Below, in pieces: positions 26,001 to 39,400 of a DNA stretch of 64,000 bases. Position 1 is the first letter of the stretch; every line of letters starts with the position of its first letter. The notes beneath the pieces are model-generated. The model was not told where the DNA came from, ran no database searches, and saw only the letters and a program-made list of their open reading frames with translations. Position numbers and translations under genes: made by a program. Source of the DNA: Protula sp. h YS-2021 (Eukaryota; Annelida; Polychaeta; Sabellida; Serpulidae); contig OX457026.1 of the NCBI GenBank assembly GCA_949752745.1, positions 27,342,116 through 27,406,115 of the forward strand, read 5' to 3'.

Positions 26001-29000
26001 TCTGTCGTTATAACGGAAGATTTATTTCACAAGACACGATTAGTGAACTTCTCCGTCCGGACCACATGCCCAGGTGCTCAGTTCGCACGAACACTCCACA
26101 GAGTAGGTTTGAAACTAGTATATAAAATGTAACCCTCCTCACAATAGACCACAATAAATAACTAATTGGTTTCACGTCGTGGTTGAGTTCAAACATGTTA
26201 TTTATGTTTAAAACCCCAAAATCAAGGTTTGCAAATAGTTCAGGGTCGGGTGCGTGTGTATGTGTGTGTAGGTGGGGGAGGGGGGGGGAGCAGCCCGAAG
26301 CGAGTTCAGCAAAGACAGTAGTGCTTAACTTCAAACGCACAAATTATGCTAATTATTTTAGCTTTCGTCGGGGTCTGGAGGTCGGACTACTGAGGATAGA
26401 GACTCGGCCATAAGTCGAATAGTCAGGAAAGTTGATCTGTTGGTCCAAATCCAGAACATCGTCCATATCCAGATTTACACAACAGATAAAGCTAAATATG
26501 CGGTGTATTAAACTCTAATACAAACTTTCACCCCTTGCTCTATAAACCCGTCTTGAAAACAGTGCCCAGCTTCTTTAAAAAAAAGAAAGTTAAAACACAA
26601 GCCTTGCGCAAATTATGAGCAAAGAAAACAAGACTTCAAAAACGTCAATCTGGCCTTGGTAAACGAGAAGATGCTGTGCAGATTAATGTAGCTTTTTCTT
26701 GTCAATGACTCGCTTCTGACATACAAACGTGTCATCGCTCAACAACAGTCAGTAAGTTACCCCCAGCAAATTGCTTTCAATGTCAGACAGAGAAAAAAAA
26801 CAGCGCACCGGTGTCAAAGAAAGCCATCGCTTCTTTTACTTCTTTTTTTCTCAAATTCTAGTGCAAGCCTTATCGTCTTACATAAGTATCCTGCTAGACT
26901 TGCTTTATTATTCAACATAAGTTTAAATAACCACCAGTGAAGAAGATTTCTGTGAGAGAGTATGCAAACTAATGGTTTTGTGTCTGGCACACAGCTTATA
27001 CTCAGAGGGAGATAGATCTCTTACATTTAAAACGAGTGACAGGAACTAAGTTGCAAAATAAGTCCAAAAGTGCAGAAAAACTACTTTATAAATATTTGCA
27101 TTGTCAACAAGAATGTCCGTGGACAAAGTGCCCAGCCTTCAAAGCGAAGATATTACAAACGTGAAAGAAGAAATAGATTTTTTAGAAGGCCAACGTCCCT
27201 ATCAAAAGTAATCGGACTGGATATATGCGACAAACAGCATTGTTTGTATTTCTCTAAAAACCATCCGTTTATTTTGCCAGTTTTTGCCGAGCCGATAATA
27301 CAAATGCTGTAACTAATCTCAAGATCAGGATGGAAAAAGCAAGGGAAGGAAGGAAAGAAAGAAGAAAAGAAAGGAAGAGTTTTACGTGCTGAAGTTTTCA
27401 TATAATTTTGCTCAAGCCGGCGTATATATATAACACCGTGTTATTCAAAATAAGCATTCTGAAGCAAATAAGAAACCAGATATTTTCTGGTAGGCTTACT
27501 TTCTTGTCTTAGAAATAGAAAAATATGAAAAATTGAAAATACAAATAAATTTTTAAAAATTTTAAATTTCATTAGGTTATTCAATACTGAACTACCGACA
27601 TTTTAATATACAGCCAAATGTAAATTAAATTTTTAATGTTTTTCTTTTCCTTTCGCCAAAAACTGACAATGTTCAACTTATTTTCACCCTTTGGTGTAAG
27701 AAAAAAATGAAGTATGATTGATTTCTGTGACAGTTGAATTAGTGCATGAAAACTCTTTCGGCCAAATCGCCAAACAAAATTACAACATGTGTGGAGGATT
27801 ACCCAGGGAAAATTCCTGCCAAATTTCAAAACAATCCGATCAGAAATGGAAGAAGAGTAGCGTTTTGAAAAACTGTTAACACAATACACATATAACGGAC
27901 GACGGCAACCCCACTAGTGACAAGTATAACCCACCGACGATAGTCAATCGGGCTAAAACGAGACATCTTCAAATGACACAAACAGTGCAACAGCAAGTGA
28001 CGGGAATGAAATACATGCTCTCCAAACGATTTATTAAGCATAATCTGATAAATTTTCCTGGTGGATTAAATTCTTCTTGGACGGATTCAACACACACTCA
28101 TTTTATTGGGATGCGAGATATGTATGTATATATAATTTGATATATCGCATGAGAGATGTCCAGGTGCGAGCTGTCTGGACACCATTTAACAATCTGGAAT
28201 GCGTTTAGATTATGTTAAGTTTTGTCGAGTAAACAATATATGATTTAATAATGATTATATAAAGAAATACTTTGATATCACATATTTATTTGTTATCGTT
28301 TGGTCATTTGGATTAAATCTGACCTCAGAAAGGTCATCGGCGGCATTTTCCTGCCTTCCGCTTCTCTATTTTTAGTTCCACCTATCTATTTTATCTATTT
28401 CAATTTCAACTTTTTATTGCACCCGATTTCCACTCACGACTCTTTAGACACAGCCGGGCAACATCTCCTTTTTATTTTTAGTTGTCGGGGTATAAGATCA
28501 TTTCTTCCTTGCCTAATGCATCGATACAAGTTTCATAGGTATCCAAACACATTGCATCTGGATTTTCGCAATCTGACATCTCACATCCGGACTTCTCGCG
28601 TCCACAACAAAAAAAACAATGAAATCTCCATAAAATTTTGTAAAAGAGTTTTACGACACTTTTAATGCAGGTTTTATTTAAGATGTTTATATCAAAGAAT
28701 TCCAGGAATTTTTTTTTGTTATAAAAGACATGTTTACTATTTTACCACTGTGGTGAGGACATTCTCTGGAGTAGTTCTACATCTGACATGTGTTCTGTTC
28801 ACAGGTGTCAGATCATCAACATTGTCAGAAAGGGTTAACCATGGTTCAAAAGTCATGGATGGCCACTGTTTCATTCGTTTTATATGATATTTTAAAATTC
28901 CCGGGCGCCTACCTTTGAAATAAATCAGTGCATCTCGTAAAGAATCGACGCTTTCATCAGCGACGCCACCTGGAAGCACTGCGTATTGAATTATAAACAA

Positions 29001-30367
29001 CAAAGAATTGTGGGTAATGCGTCAATGCAAATTCACGGCAGATCAGTCAGAAGCTACCTCCGCAACAATCACAGCGCCACTTGCAGCCTTTATGGATGGG
29101 CGGATTGCTTGGGCACCCTTCGTAAATCAACCGGAAATCAACAATGCAAATGATAATTGAAACACAAGTGTCTACTTGTGTGAAATATGACGTATTATAA
29201 TGCTTTTAGCGCTTTCGAAATTCTCAACTTTCATAACAAAGACACGTAGTCCTCGCTAAATTCGCTTGTTTAAATGGAACCTTAATAGATCAATGTTGCG
29301 CAGCGCTTCAAAACTATTATTTCCCAACCATTACTTCTTTAACCAAATCAAAATTTAACTGTACTAGAAACAATCTATTATTTCTTTCCATGACGGGTCT
29401 TGTGTTGTGCACGATCATGCTAAAACACCTTTACGATTGAGTTCTATTGTTATCCAGAATTTGTTGAATGCTATGGCAGGCAGCCCCACCCAGCAACCCC
29501 CCCCCCCCCCTCCGCCCCACCCCAAATTTTGAGCTTAAGCGACACTACGAAATCTTATCTCGCTAGCTTAAATCCAAGTTCAGGAGTCTGGGGTGTGACG
29601 TCACGGTTGGTAAACGGTTTGGGTCGGGGTAACAAAACTCGGGGCTACTAGCACGACCGACTGTTCTTCTTGCCAGGTTCGTTTGCTTCATTTTTTTTCT
29701 TAACACAAGGGAAGGAAAGCTTTCAGAGACTTAGAGAAGGCAAAGTGGATAAAAAGCCGAAATCTTCTGCGTCACTGAATGCATTATGACGTATGGCGTG
29801 TGGAATTCTGTGGCGTCACACAACACTGCAGATCCGTACAACAACAGTCAGGCCAAACAATGACTTCTTTTCTTCAAGGTACAATGAAACAGATCATGGC
29901 ACGAATACCAAAGAAATGTCACGTCATTGAAACTCGGGCAAAACACAATCATTTACGTCTCAAAATCGTCAATACAGAGGTATTATCTCAAGATTGCTAG
30001 AGTCCAATAATGTAGAAAGAAATTCTTTTGATCTCAGGGGGGACTTGTATATTGTAGAAAAATGGAGACAATCTGTTCGCATGATAAATGTCCGCCATGA
30101 GCTCAGCAATAATAATTAGTAAATACTATCCAAACAAGATCACAATGCGATATTCAAAATACCCGTACCAGAAACTGATTGTTACCCAATCAAAATCACG
30201 ATCACGCACATGTGGTCTTTTGTTTTAGTGCGCACAAGTGTGCAGGTGCTTGCTGCTTATTAAAATCTATATTTGGAAAGAGAAATAATCCACCACATGA
30301 CGCAATGCAATATACGTCAATGTCATCCACTAGCGTGCTCTACGCATTCACGCAGGCTCGTGCATTT

Positions 30368-30429
<62 letters not shown>

Positions 30430-33400
30430 GCTCTCTCTTTCTCTCTTCATCTTTATATCAGTCCGATCGTTTTCAAGGCCAGTGAAAAATTATGACATAG
30501 AATATTACCAAAAAATTACTGGAAAAATACATCTGCGCAAAAGGTGCCTCCGTAGAAAAGTGGCTAATTTTTTCAAAGTGCTGATTTAATACTAGAACAA
30601 GAAGCACACAATCTAGTTAAAGACTTCGAGTTAAGAACGAATAACAATATAACCTGTTTGGTCTTTTTGACAAAATCACCGCCCGTCCCCACCCCCACCC
30701 CACTCCCCTTGAGAATTTGTCCAAGTACAATAGATTTTCAGAGCATATGTTAAGGTTATTACAACTGTGTCAAGAATCACCGAAGCAGACCTTCAAAATG
30801 CAATTTGCTCTTTTATAAAGCAGCAAGACAACATGCGTGTGTAAAGTTCAGAAGAAATTCTTGATAATTTTAACGTTCTAAAATGCCAGTTGCATCTGAT
30901 ACTCAATGCCGCAACTGATACAAGGCAACATCATTAAAATATACACGAACTGCACGCTAACAGGCACATGCCTGTAATTATTGTTGTTATTTCTACGTCT
31001 GTTAATACACTTTCAGTCAATTCAATAATGGGGTATGGAAGAAAAGTGATGTTAAAAGCAAAGTTGCATTTGTCGAGCAGATTAAACAGGCAAAATTGCG
31101 ACAAATTATTGGATATTTAAATTACCTGCAATTACTGTATTACTTCAAAACTAAAATGCAGTAGTTTTTAAACGGTTAAGTTTGTTGAGTTTGGCACCTT
31201 ATTATTATTATTATTATTATTATTATTTTTATTACAAATAACGTATATTAATAAATCTGTATACATTTTGTGGAGGTTGGGGGGGGGGGGGGTACCATAA
31301 ACGGCCTTGAAATTTGCGTCTTGAGGCCACTTCAGTTAAGACACAACAAAACAACTAAAATAATGTGACGTATTTAGCAGAAGATAAAAAAAAAAAAAAA
31401 AAAAAAAAAACGAAGAGGTAAACGAATAAGGCACTGGTGATAAACAACAGTTAAAGTCGCCATTTAACAGTGGTGCGATGCGGACGTAGAACGAGACTAA
31501 TTAGTGAGAACCAAACTATGTACAGCAAGATATAGCTCTAAAAGTGCATGGAAACACTTAAAAAAATAGTAAACAAATTTTGCCCTACATAATTTGCGTA
31601 TGACGCTCGTCATTCTCTCGGTGGCAACATCATAGCGTCGATAATAAATCTTTTACATAAATTAGTGCGCCAAGCTTTAAAAACCATCAAAACAAGGGGT
31701 TTGGGGAGCCTGGTGTAACGGAGCGAGCGCGAAAGTATTTTGTGGGCTATGACAATTTAGTTGTCACGCAAAACACCTATTCAATGCGTGTTTTTTTAAA
31801 AACAATTTTGAACGAGTGTTGCATCACGTTGTACGCTATTACATTTTTCAACTTCTATCATGAAAATTTGTTGTTTTCAATTTTTAATAAGATAAAGGGA
31901 AATTGAGAAGTGTATACAAATGAAATACTTTCAAAGCTAAAAATACCATTCTCATCCTCTCCTTTTTTAAACACACCATCAATTTTAAAAATCGAAGTTA
32001 AAGTCCATTGCTGTTGACAGAAAAATACTGTGGTTAAATATAGCCCTGACAATATCTGGAGGTGTACCTATTGTTTCTCTTATGAGATGCCCCAAAGCTA
32101 ACAAACACAGTCAGTGAAGTATAAAGGTGTTGTTTGCTGAAAAACCTGCAACTTTTTAACCAATGGATTATTCTAATTTCAAGTTTTTTTTTGTTTTTTT
32201 TTGTTAATTCAGTTGCTTTGCTATTTCTGTTTTACAGCTACAGGAAATGGAATTAACGGACAATTTTCCTTTTTTTAAACTGCGGGCATCCGTATTGCTG
32301 TTGTTTTAAAAATCAAATTACGACACAGACAATTTTAGATAAACTAATTGGTTTTAATAAAAAAAAACATGTCTCACGTATTATTTATTCTATTTTAGTC
32401 TATAAATAAATATAGAAGACAGGACTTGAAACCAAAACCATGGGAAATGCGAGCCCCTATTACCTGCACCTATTATAGATATCGTCATCAGCGTTAACGC
32501 ACAGCAATGATCCGCTAATACGCCACTGTGAATTAATAGCATAAACATGTGTGACCATTCGGGCCTGGTAAAAAACAGAGGAAAGTGTCGACTTCACCAA
32601 AAATGGACATATATACAACAAATGTCTGAAAGAAAGAAAGAAAGAAGGTCATCTCAGAATATTTCTAGGCATGTACGCTTCGGTTGTGGAATGTGATATT
32701 TCGTCGTCTTAGATTACACGGTCAACAGCCTTGAAAGCGTTATTTGGGAGGCCATTTGCCCTTCAACACACTACCTGTTTCGTTTGCTATTTACCAAAGG
32801 CCTTCCAACACTATTTCAGAAGTGCAAAGCTCATGCGTCAAACCTATCCAAACATCAAAACATGACAATATTGTATGAATGGTTGTGCCATCTGAAGCAA
32901 AAATTTTCAATTTCTTGAACTAATTTTTGAGTCATTTCATTTCACATAGAGCTCCTCTGTAGACAAAAACTGACAAAAAGCAACAAGGAAGTGTATATTT
33001 GTGTATATTTAGCAGTTGCAAGTGCTAAAAATAATTTCACAGAAGTGATCCACACCAGCGCTTCTTGATCCAGAAGCACAAGTTTCCTATGAATATGCCT
33101 AATTCTCTTCTAGAATTTCTTCCTGCCATTGGCTGAGTTACAAAAAGAAGCCTACCCCCCCCCCCCCCCACCTTAATAGACTGGTATATTTGAAGTAGTA
33201 AGCTACAACCATGCAACAGCTCTGTACGTGGAGCACTCACGAATATCACACATACACACACAACCGTATCTTTCAGGGCCTCGGATCAGCTACTCAGATC
33301 TTATCACTTATGTGTTTACTTATATGTTTCTTTCAATGGATTTCATTCTGCCCATACTTTTGTCCGTTAACACGAACATTGTGTGCAATATTAACCCATG

Positions 33401-36400
33401 CAGTTATGGGATTTTTTGACGGCGGGTAGAGGCCAACTTAACGAAACTAGCACTAAAGGTGGACGAGTGTCTCATAAAAAAATGTACCTCTTTTACCCCA
33501 AATGCCCTCCCCCAACCCCCGGTTCATTACTACCCTGTTAGCACTAGCTTTTGTTTTGAACAAACATATCTTCTTCAACACCGACCCGTGGTACATGCGA
33601 AAACAACCCAGGCGCTACATTGTTAATTATTTATGTAGCAGTATAATATAACATAACAATATACATGGAACATATAAACTAGATGAAAACGGTTAATAGC
33701 GTAGTGTTTTATCGCTTACTGATTAATTTCATTTGAAAAGACTGCTTCGAAGATTATAATTTTTAAATAACCAACTCAAATCTATTTTTGTTATCAAATT
33801 TTTGGACAGGAAAAAGAAGCTTTGGCCTTGAATAATTGTTTTCTCCAACACAACTATGCGAAACAACATATCTTCTTAATGGGCTTCTTGTTTTACAAGT
33901 GACAATAAATGACTACATTGCATGAAATTGCACTCATTCGATCAATTACATGCAGTTTAGTAAGTTTTTAATTGCTTTCCATCTTTAGTTAAATTCAAAA
34001 CAATTTATTTTCGTTTCGGGAATTGAAATTTTGGGCAATACTGAAACACATTTATAAACATTACAGCTGTGGAAACTGATAAGAAAAGTTATATATCCTA
34101 CTTGTTGCTTCTTTTTAGGGGTTCAAGGAGGAAGCCGATGGCTGCCATGTAAAGACCATCCATAATGTACTTTTGCCAAAAAAAAAATTGTCAGGCATTT
34201 TGATACCCCTAGCCCCTTGTGCGCAGTCAGTGTCGTAAACCATTCAACATAAAATACGTTATATAGTATGGCAGACTTGAAAACTCTGTAGTTTCATTTC
34301 TATGGTGCGAGATCTCATGTACCAAAGAACGGCTGAAAAAAATGCTGGATGAAAATTCGATGGTTCACCCTCCACCAAGAAACGCATGTCCCATACATAA
34401 AATATACAAACGAAATCGATGCTCCAGTTGAAAATATGTGAAAGAATTGATTGTAATTTTTTGTTTTGTTTTTAAAGTCACATACAAGAATGTACACGCA
34501 TGAAGTAACCCATGACTGTGTTAAATTGAGTCACAAAAACCTGCATCAACAAACGCTGCTGTGAAGATGCGCACGATTTCATAACGGCAATGTGCACGTT
34601 TGTTAAAACCAGGCTTATAAAGCACTCATATATAAAATCTATTTGAAACGAAAAAAAAGGAAAGGATGCGGTGACATAATGCACCCATACCAAACCTGCA
34701 GCCACAGCTGAAAACCTGCAAAGAAAAACAATAGTCGAAACTATCGCTAAAACTAATAGTTTGTATTTTAATACCACAGACGTACCGTACACCAGGACCC
34801 CGTAGTTCTTGGGCACGAATAGGCCAGACCAATATGCGTACTCCTCGACATCCACGGACACGACAGCGAGCTCCGTGTAGAACTCGTAGGCCACGCGTAG
34901 CAACATCTGTTTACAGCCAATGTGCATAGACTCTATGATAAACGCACAGGTGTTTTTTCTAGCCACCTACATCCAGTTCTAAAATTTCAAATCGAAGTCA
35001 TACCAATAAATCATAAATGATTGAAAAAAAAAACAAAACAAAACAATACTACATAGAGTTCAACGAGTTCATGGAGAAATTCGGTCCGTGATCTGACAAC
35101 AAAATAGGAATATGATAAATAGATAACGGTAGAACCGGCTCATTTAGTCATGACTGGCTGTATTATGTGCTAGATATACTCATAACGTGACCGCCAGTGA
35201 CCAGACAGAAAAAAAAAACGTTAGGAGACCACGATAAGGTCACGCTGTTTCATAAGCTGACAGGCGGCAAACAACGTGTATCAGTGTCGGTGAGCCATTG
35301 CAATAAACCTTCATTAACGTTCTTAATATGTAACGAGAATCTAATATTGTGTCACGAGCCATGGTAAAGTCTTTTAGAAAGTAGAAAACGAATACCTTCT
35401 GAAACGGGGCGTTTTCTGTGACGTTATCGGCGTACACGAAAGCCATCAATATGGGCAGATTCTCGTAAAACAACAAACTGGAAAAAAAACACACGATGGA
35501 ACAACAGCGAGTAAACCTCCTCGTACATTTTTGGCGTCTTGACTACAGTTTGGATATACCTACTTTTGTAACTGTTTAAATTCTGAAATCACAATTGAAG
35601 CTCCTTCTCGCAGTTTTTTATTTTTATTATTCCGTTGCAAAAAACTATATGTGCACTGAGCCAGCAACCCCCACTATAAGTACTGAGACAGCAACCCTAC
35701 TGTAAGTACTGAGACAGTAGCCCCTACTGTAAGTACTGAGATAGCAGCCCCTATTGTAAGTACTGAGACAGCAGCCCCTACTGTAAGTACTGAGACAGCA
35801 GCCCCTACTTTAAATACTGAGACAGCAACCCTTCTGTACGTACATTTTATGCCCATTGCTTTTCTTTATTGCAAAGAATAACTTATGAAGTACTGTATAA
35901 ACAAGGAACCTGTTTCTCGTATGGAAAAGATCAATGGTCATGTGACTTATCGGCAGTCGACCGTGGTCTAGGGCGAACTCTTGAACCACACCGGTGCACA
36001 AACTGTGGTCATCCTCACAATGTACCTTCGACGGAACATAATAACTGCAACACAGAAACATAGCGTTACAAGACCACAGTACACACAACTAGAAAAGTAC
36101 CCTGAAATAAGTATACGTGCAGTTCATTCAGCTCTACTATTCCATATATACTGTTGTTAAGATCAATTATTGTTAAGTGCTTTCTTCACCAGATATACCT
36201 TGGCGAGTGCAGAAGTCTTAAAACTTGAAATACTTCAAAAAATCTTACATACAAATTCACAACTTCAAACTTCTCAGAAGTAAATCAACGTTTATGTGGC
36301 TTTAGTTAACGAATTTATAAAATACATGATTCAAACAATCGATAGAGGCATGACTGAAATAGGAAGAATAAACAGGCAGACTACCTCCTCCCTACGCCCC

Positions 36401-39400
36401 TATGGGCTACAATACCTGTGCGGCTTGTGAAATTTGTACATGTTGGTGGCGGATTCCTCCTCTAAGGTTTGTTTCAGTGATCGTCCAAGCTTCATCACCG
36501 TGGACCACACACCGTCCCTTCTGTGTAACGATATCTAGGCAATAAACAAAATCAAACTATCGTTAAAAAACATGGACTTTTTTTAGTGTTTGTTAAAAAT
36601 GCCAAAAAATCTCACGCTAGCCGAAGCTTTTAAGTAAGTATATGAAGCTCTTGCATGTCAGAAATTTTTTAATGAAAAAAATATGTGCACTGCAGTGGGA
36701 ATATAAAACAATCTAAAGCGTCATTCATTGTCATAGCAACGTCACTTCAACACAATACCATTTTCAAGACAAGGGCCGTGTGTCGAAAATGAGTCGAGTC
36801 TACCCGCAACAAATTAATTAATAAAATTTTTTACTGCATTTTAAAATTAAATTCTTGGCCCACTTACCGTAGTGACAACCATATCTTGGTCCTCGTTTTG
36901 AAATTCACGCGGAGGAATCTGGTTGCTGTATTGCACATAACACGGAACCTGACCATACAGTTGTTCACACGCTAGTCGGAAGCATTCGTACGGATAAAAA
37001 TAGTCCAGATTTTTGTTTGGCACACGGGGCAGATAGCTTGAAGTCTTCGGCATCAACGTCGCCACTAAATGCGAATCCTCATTCTAGAAAACAAGATAAT
37101 AACATTGCACTTATTTCAACAACGAGTTTCTTTTTTCTTGCAATTTTTAAACTAATTGTTTACTTGGTACTTAAATTATTGTTCAGTAAGCATTGTATCA
37201 GATATATCTATCTATCATTAGATTTGCTGCTATGAATTACCATTTCTTCGAGATGTAGGTGAGAGAAGCGTGAATTGGTGACGGCCGATCCTGCTGCTTT
37301 GGCAAACCATTCCATCACACTTTTCTCCTTAAGCAAGGATAAAAATGAACTTTGAAATCAGTGTTCAAATACTTGAGATAACAAGCAACAGTTTTAACGG
37401 TATACCTATGGCTGGCCATAACATATTGACAGCTATGTATTGGAGTAAAGGCAGTAATTATGTAAATTGCGGCACCATATCCGTGTCACGATACTGGTAG
37501 CGGCATGTAAGTGTCAGGATAATGGTTAGTAACAAGTATCAAGAAATGGTAGGTCTTGGGTCAACTCATCCCAATGCCAACTCATCCCAGGCCAACTCAT
37601 CCCACCCTGAAAGTCAACTCATCCCACTTTACATACCAACTCATACCACCCTGAAAGTCAACTCATCCCACCAAACAACTCATCCCACATTTTAAAGTTT
37701 TCATTCTTCGAAAATGATAAGTAATAATAGAAATATTTCTAGTTGAAACAAAACTTTATTAAATAATCTCAGTCTCTTCGCATGACAATCTTCTGATCAC
37801 TTTTTACACACCACAGTCCTTTTCAGAATAACAACTTCTCAAGGAATATGGGTGTATTAAGAATAGCCAACAGCAAACATCTGTCAAAGCTTACTCAACA
37901 CGATATACTCGGGTAAATCACAACTACCAAAAATATCGGCTTATCAAATTGCGTTAATCCTACTCCAGGGTTCATAGCGAAAACCAGACGTCAAATTCCA
38001 GGATTTACCAGGACATTTGGAGGTAAAATTCCAGGATTTTCAAGGACATTGCAGGTGGCATTCCAGGATTTTCAAGGATATTTTACAATGAAATTCTAGG
38101 ATTTTAAAGGATTTTTCCAAGAATTTTAAAAACATTTTAAATTCAAGAATGTCGTTTATTTATACTTCTAAACAAAAAATTCGATTACCTATGTGTACAA
38201 CATATTTTTAAGTCATAAACACGGGAAAAATAGGTATATTTCATAAATTAGAAAAAATTAATTACGAATTCCGAATTCCAGGATTTTCTCAGATTTTTTG
38301 TCAGATTCCAGGATTTTCCATGATCCTTGAATGATTTTGCCGAATTCCAGGATTTTCCAGGATTTCAAATATCGCTATGAACCATGTACTCCGGGTTCAG
38401 TTAAATCGCTGCTGTTCTGATTGCTATTGGAATTTGTCACAATGCCACAAGGACAAGCATGGTTTCTGTGATTTTATGCAATTCAAAACATAAAACAGCA
38501 GATCACATATTTTGGTACTTGCATCCCAATTGCAATTTGCCACAAGGCAACATGATTCATGCCATTCAAAACTTGAAAAGGTATATTTTGGTGTTCGGTT
38601 GAATGGCTAAGCTGAAGTGCAATTATTTTTCAAAGCATTGTCTCTGTTTCAATCATTGTTTAAAATCGTTTTTGGTGTCCGGTTGAATTGGTAAGCTCAA
38701 GTGCAATTCATATTCCAAAGCATTCCCCCTGTCTCATCTATCGTTCAAAATCTCAATACTCATTATTATTATTATGTACCCGAGATATGAGTGTAATTGC
38801 AATTTACTACATAACACACGACAATGTGGCTTCTGTGATTTCATAAAATTGAATGCATAGAAGGGGAGATAAAAATGTTCTTTCTTCTTTCTTTTTCTTA
38901 AAAAGTTGACTTTCAGGGTGGGATGAGTTGGTATGAAAAAAGTGGAATGAGTTGAGCAAAGTGGGATGAGTTGGCATTGGGATGAGTTAACCAAACCCCA
39001 AATGGTAGTGTTGTGTGTCAGGATAATCAGGGCGCAATATACGTGTCACATTAATGGTAGCGTCATGTAAGTGTCAGGATAATGTTAGTGTGGTGTGAGT
39101 TTCAGGGTACTGGAAGTGTCATGGAAGTGTCAGTTAATGGTGTCGTTTACGGGATCAACCTATTTTTGTGCTTATATTCGCCTCTCTTTAAAACTAAACC
39201 TAAGCCTGTTCCAAAAGCTGATCTGACCTAAATCTGAATACTTACCCCAACCCACAATAATAATTATTACTAAAAAAGCGCTAGGTATGACTGGTATTAT
39301 TTGCGTCATACTGCAACAGTTTACCAGAACTGAATGTGCTCATAACGAAGCAAACTGACACGTATCACTACAGTTTCAGGCAAGAATCTAAAGAAGAATT

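Noticed and set aside
30179..30589. Leu/Ser-rich frames
   Set aside because: They depend on the CT microsatellite.
35674..35856. Val/Ser/Leu repeat frame on the minus strand
   Set aside because: Product of the 27-bp intronic minisatellite.
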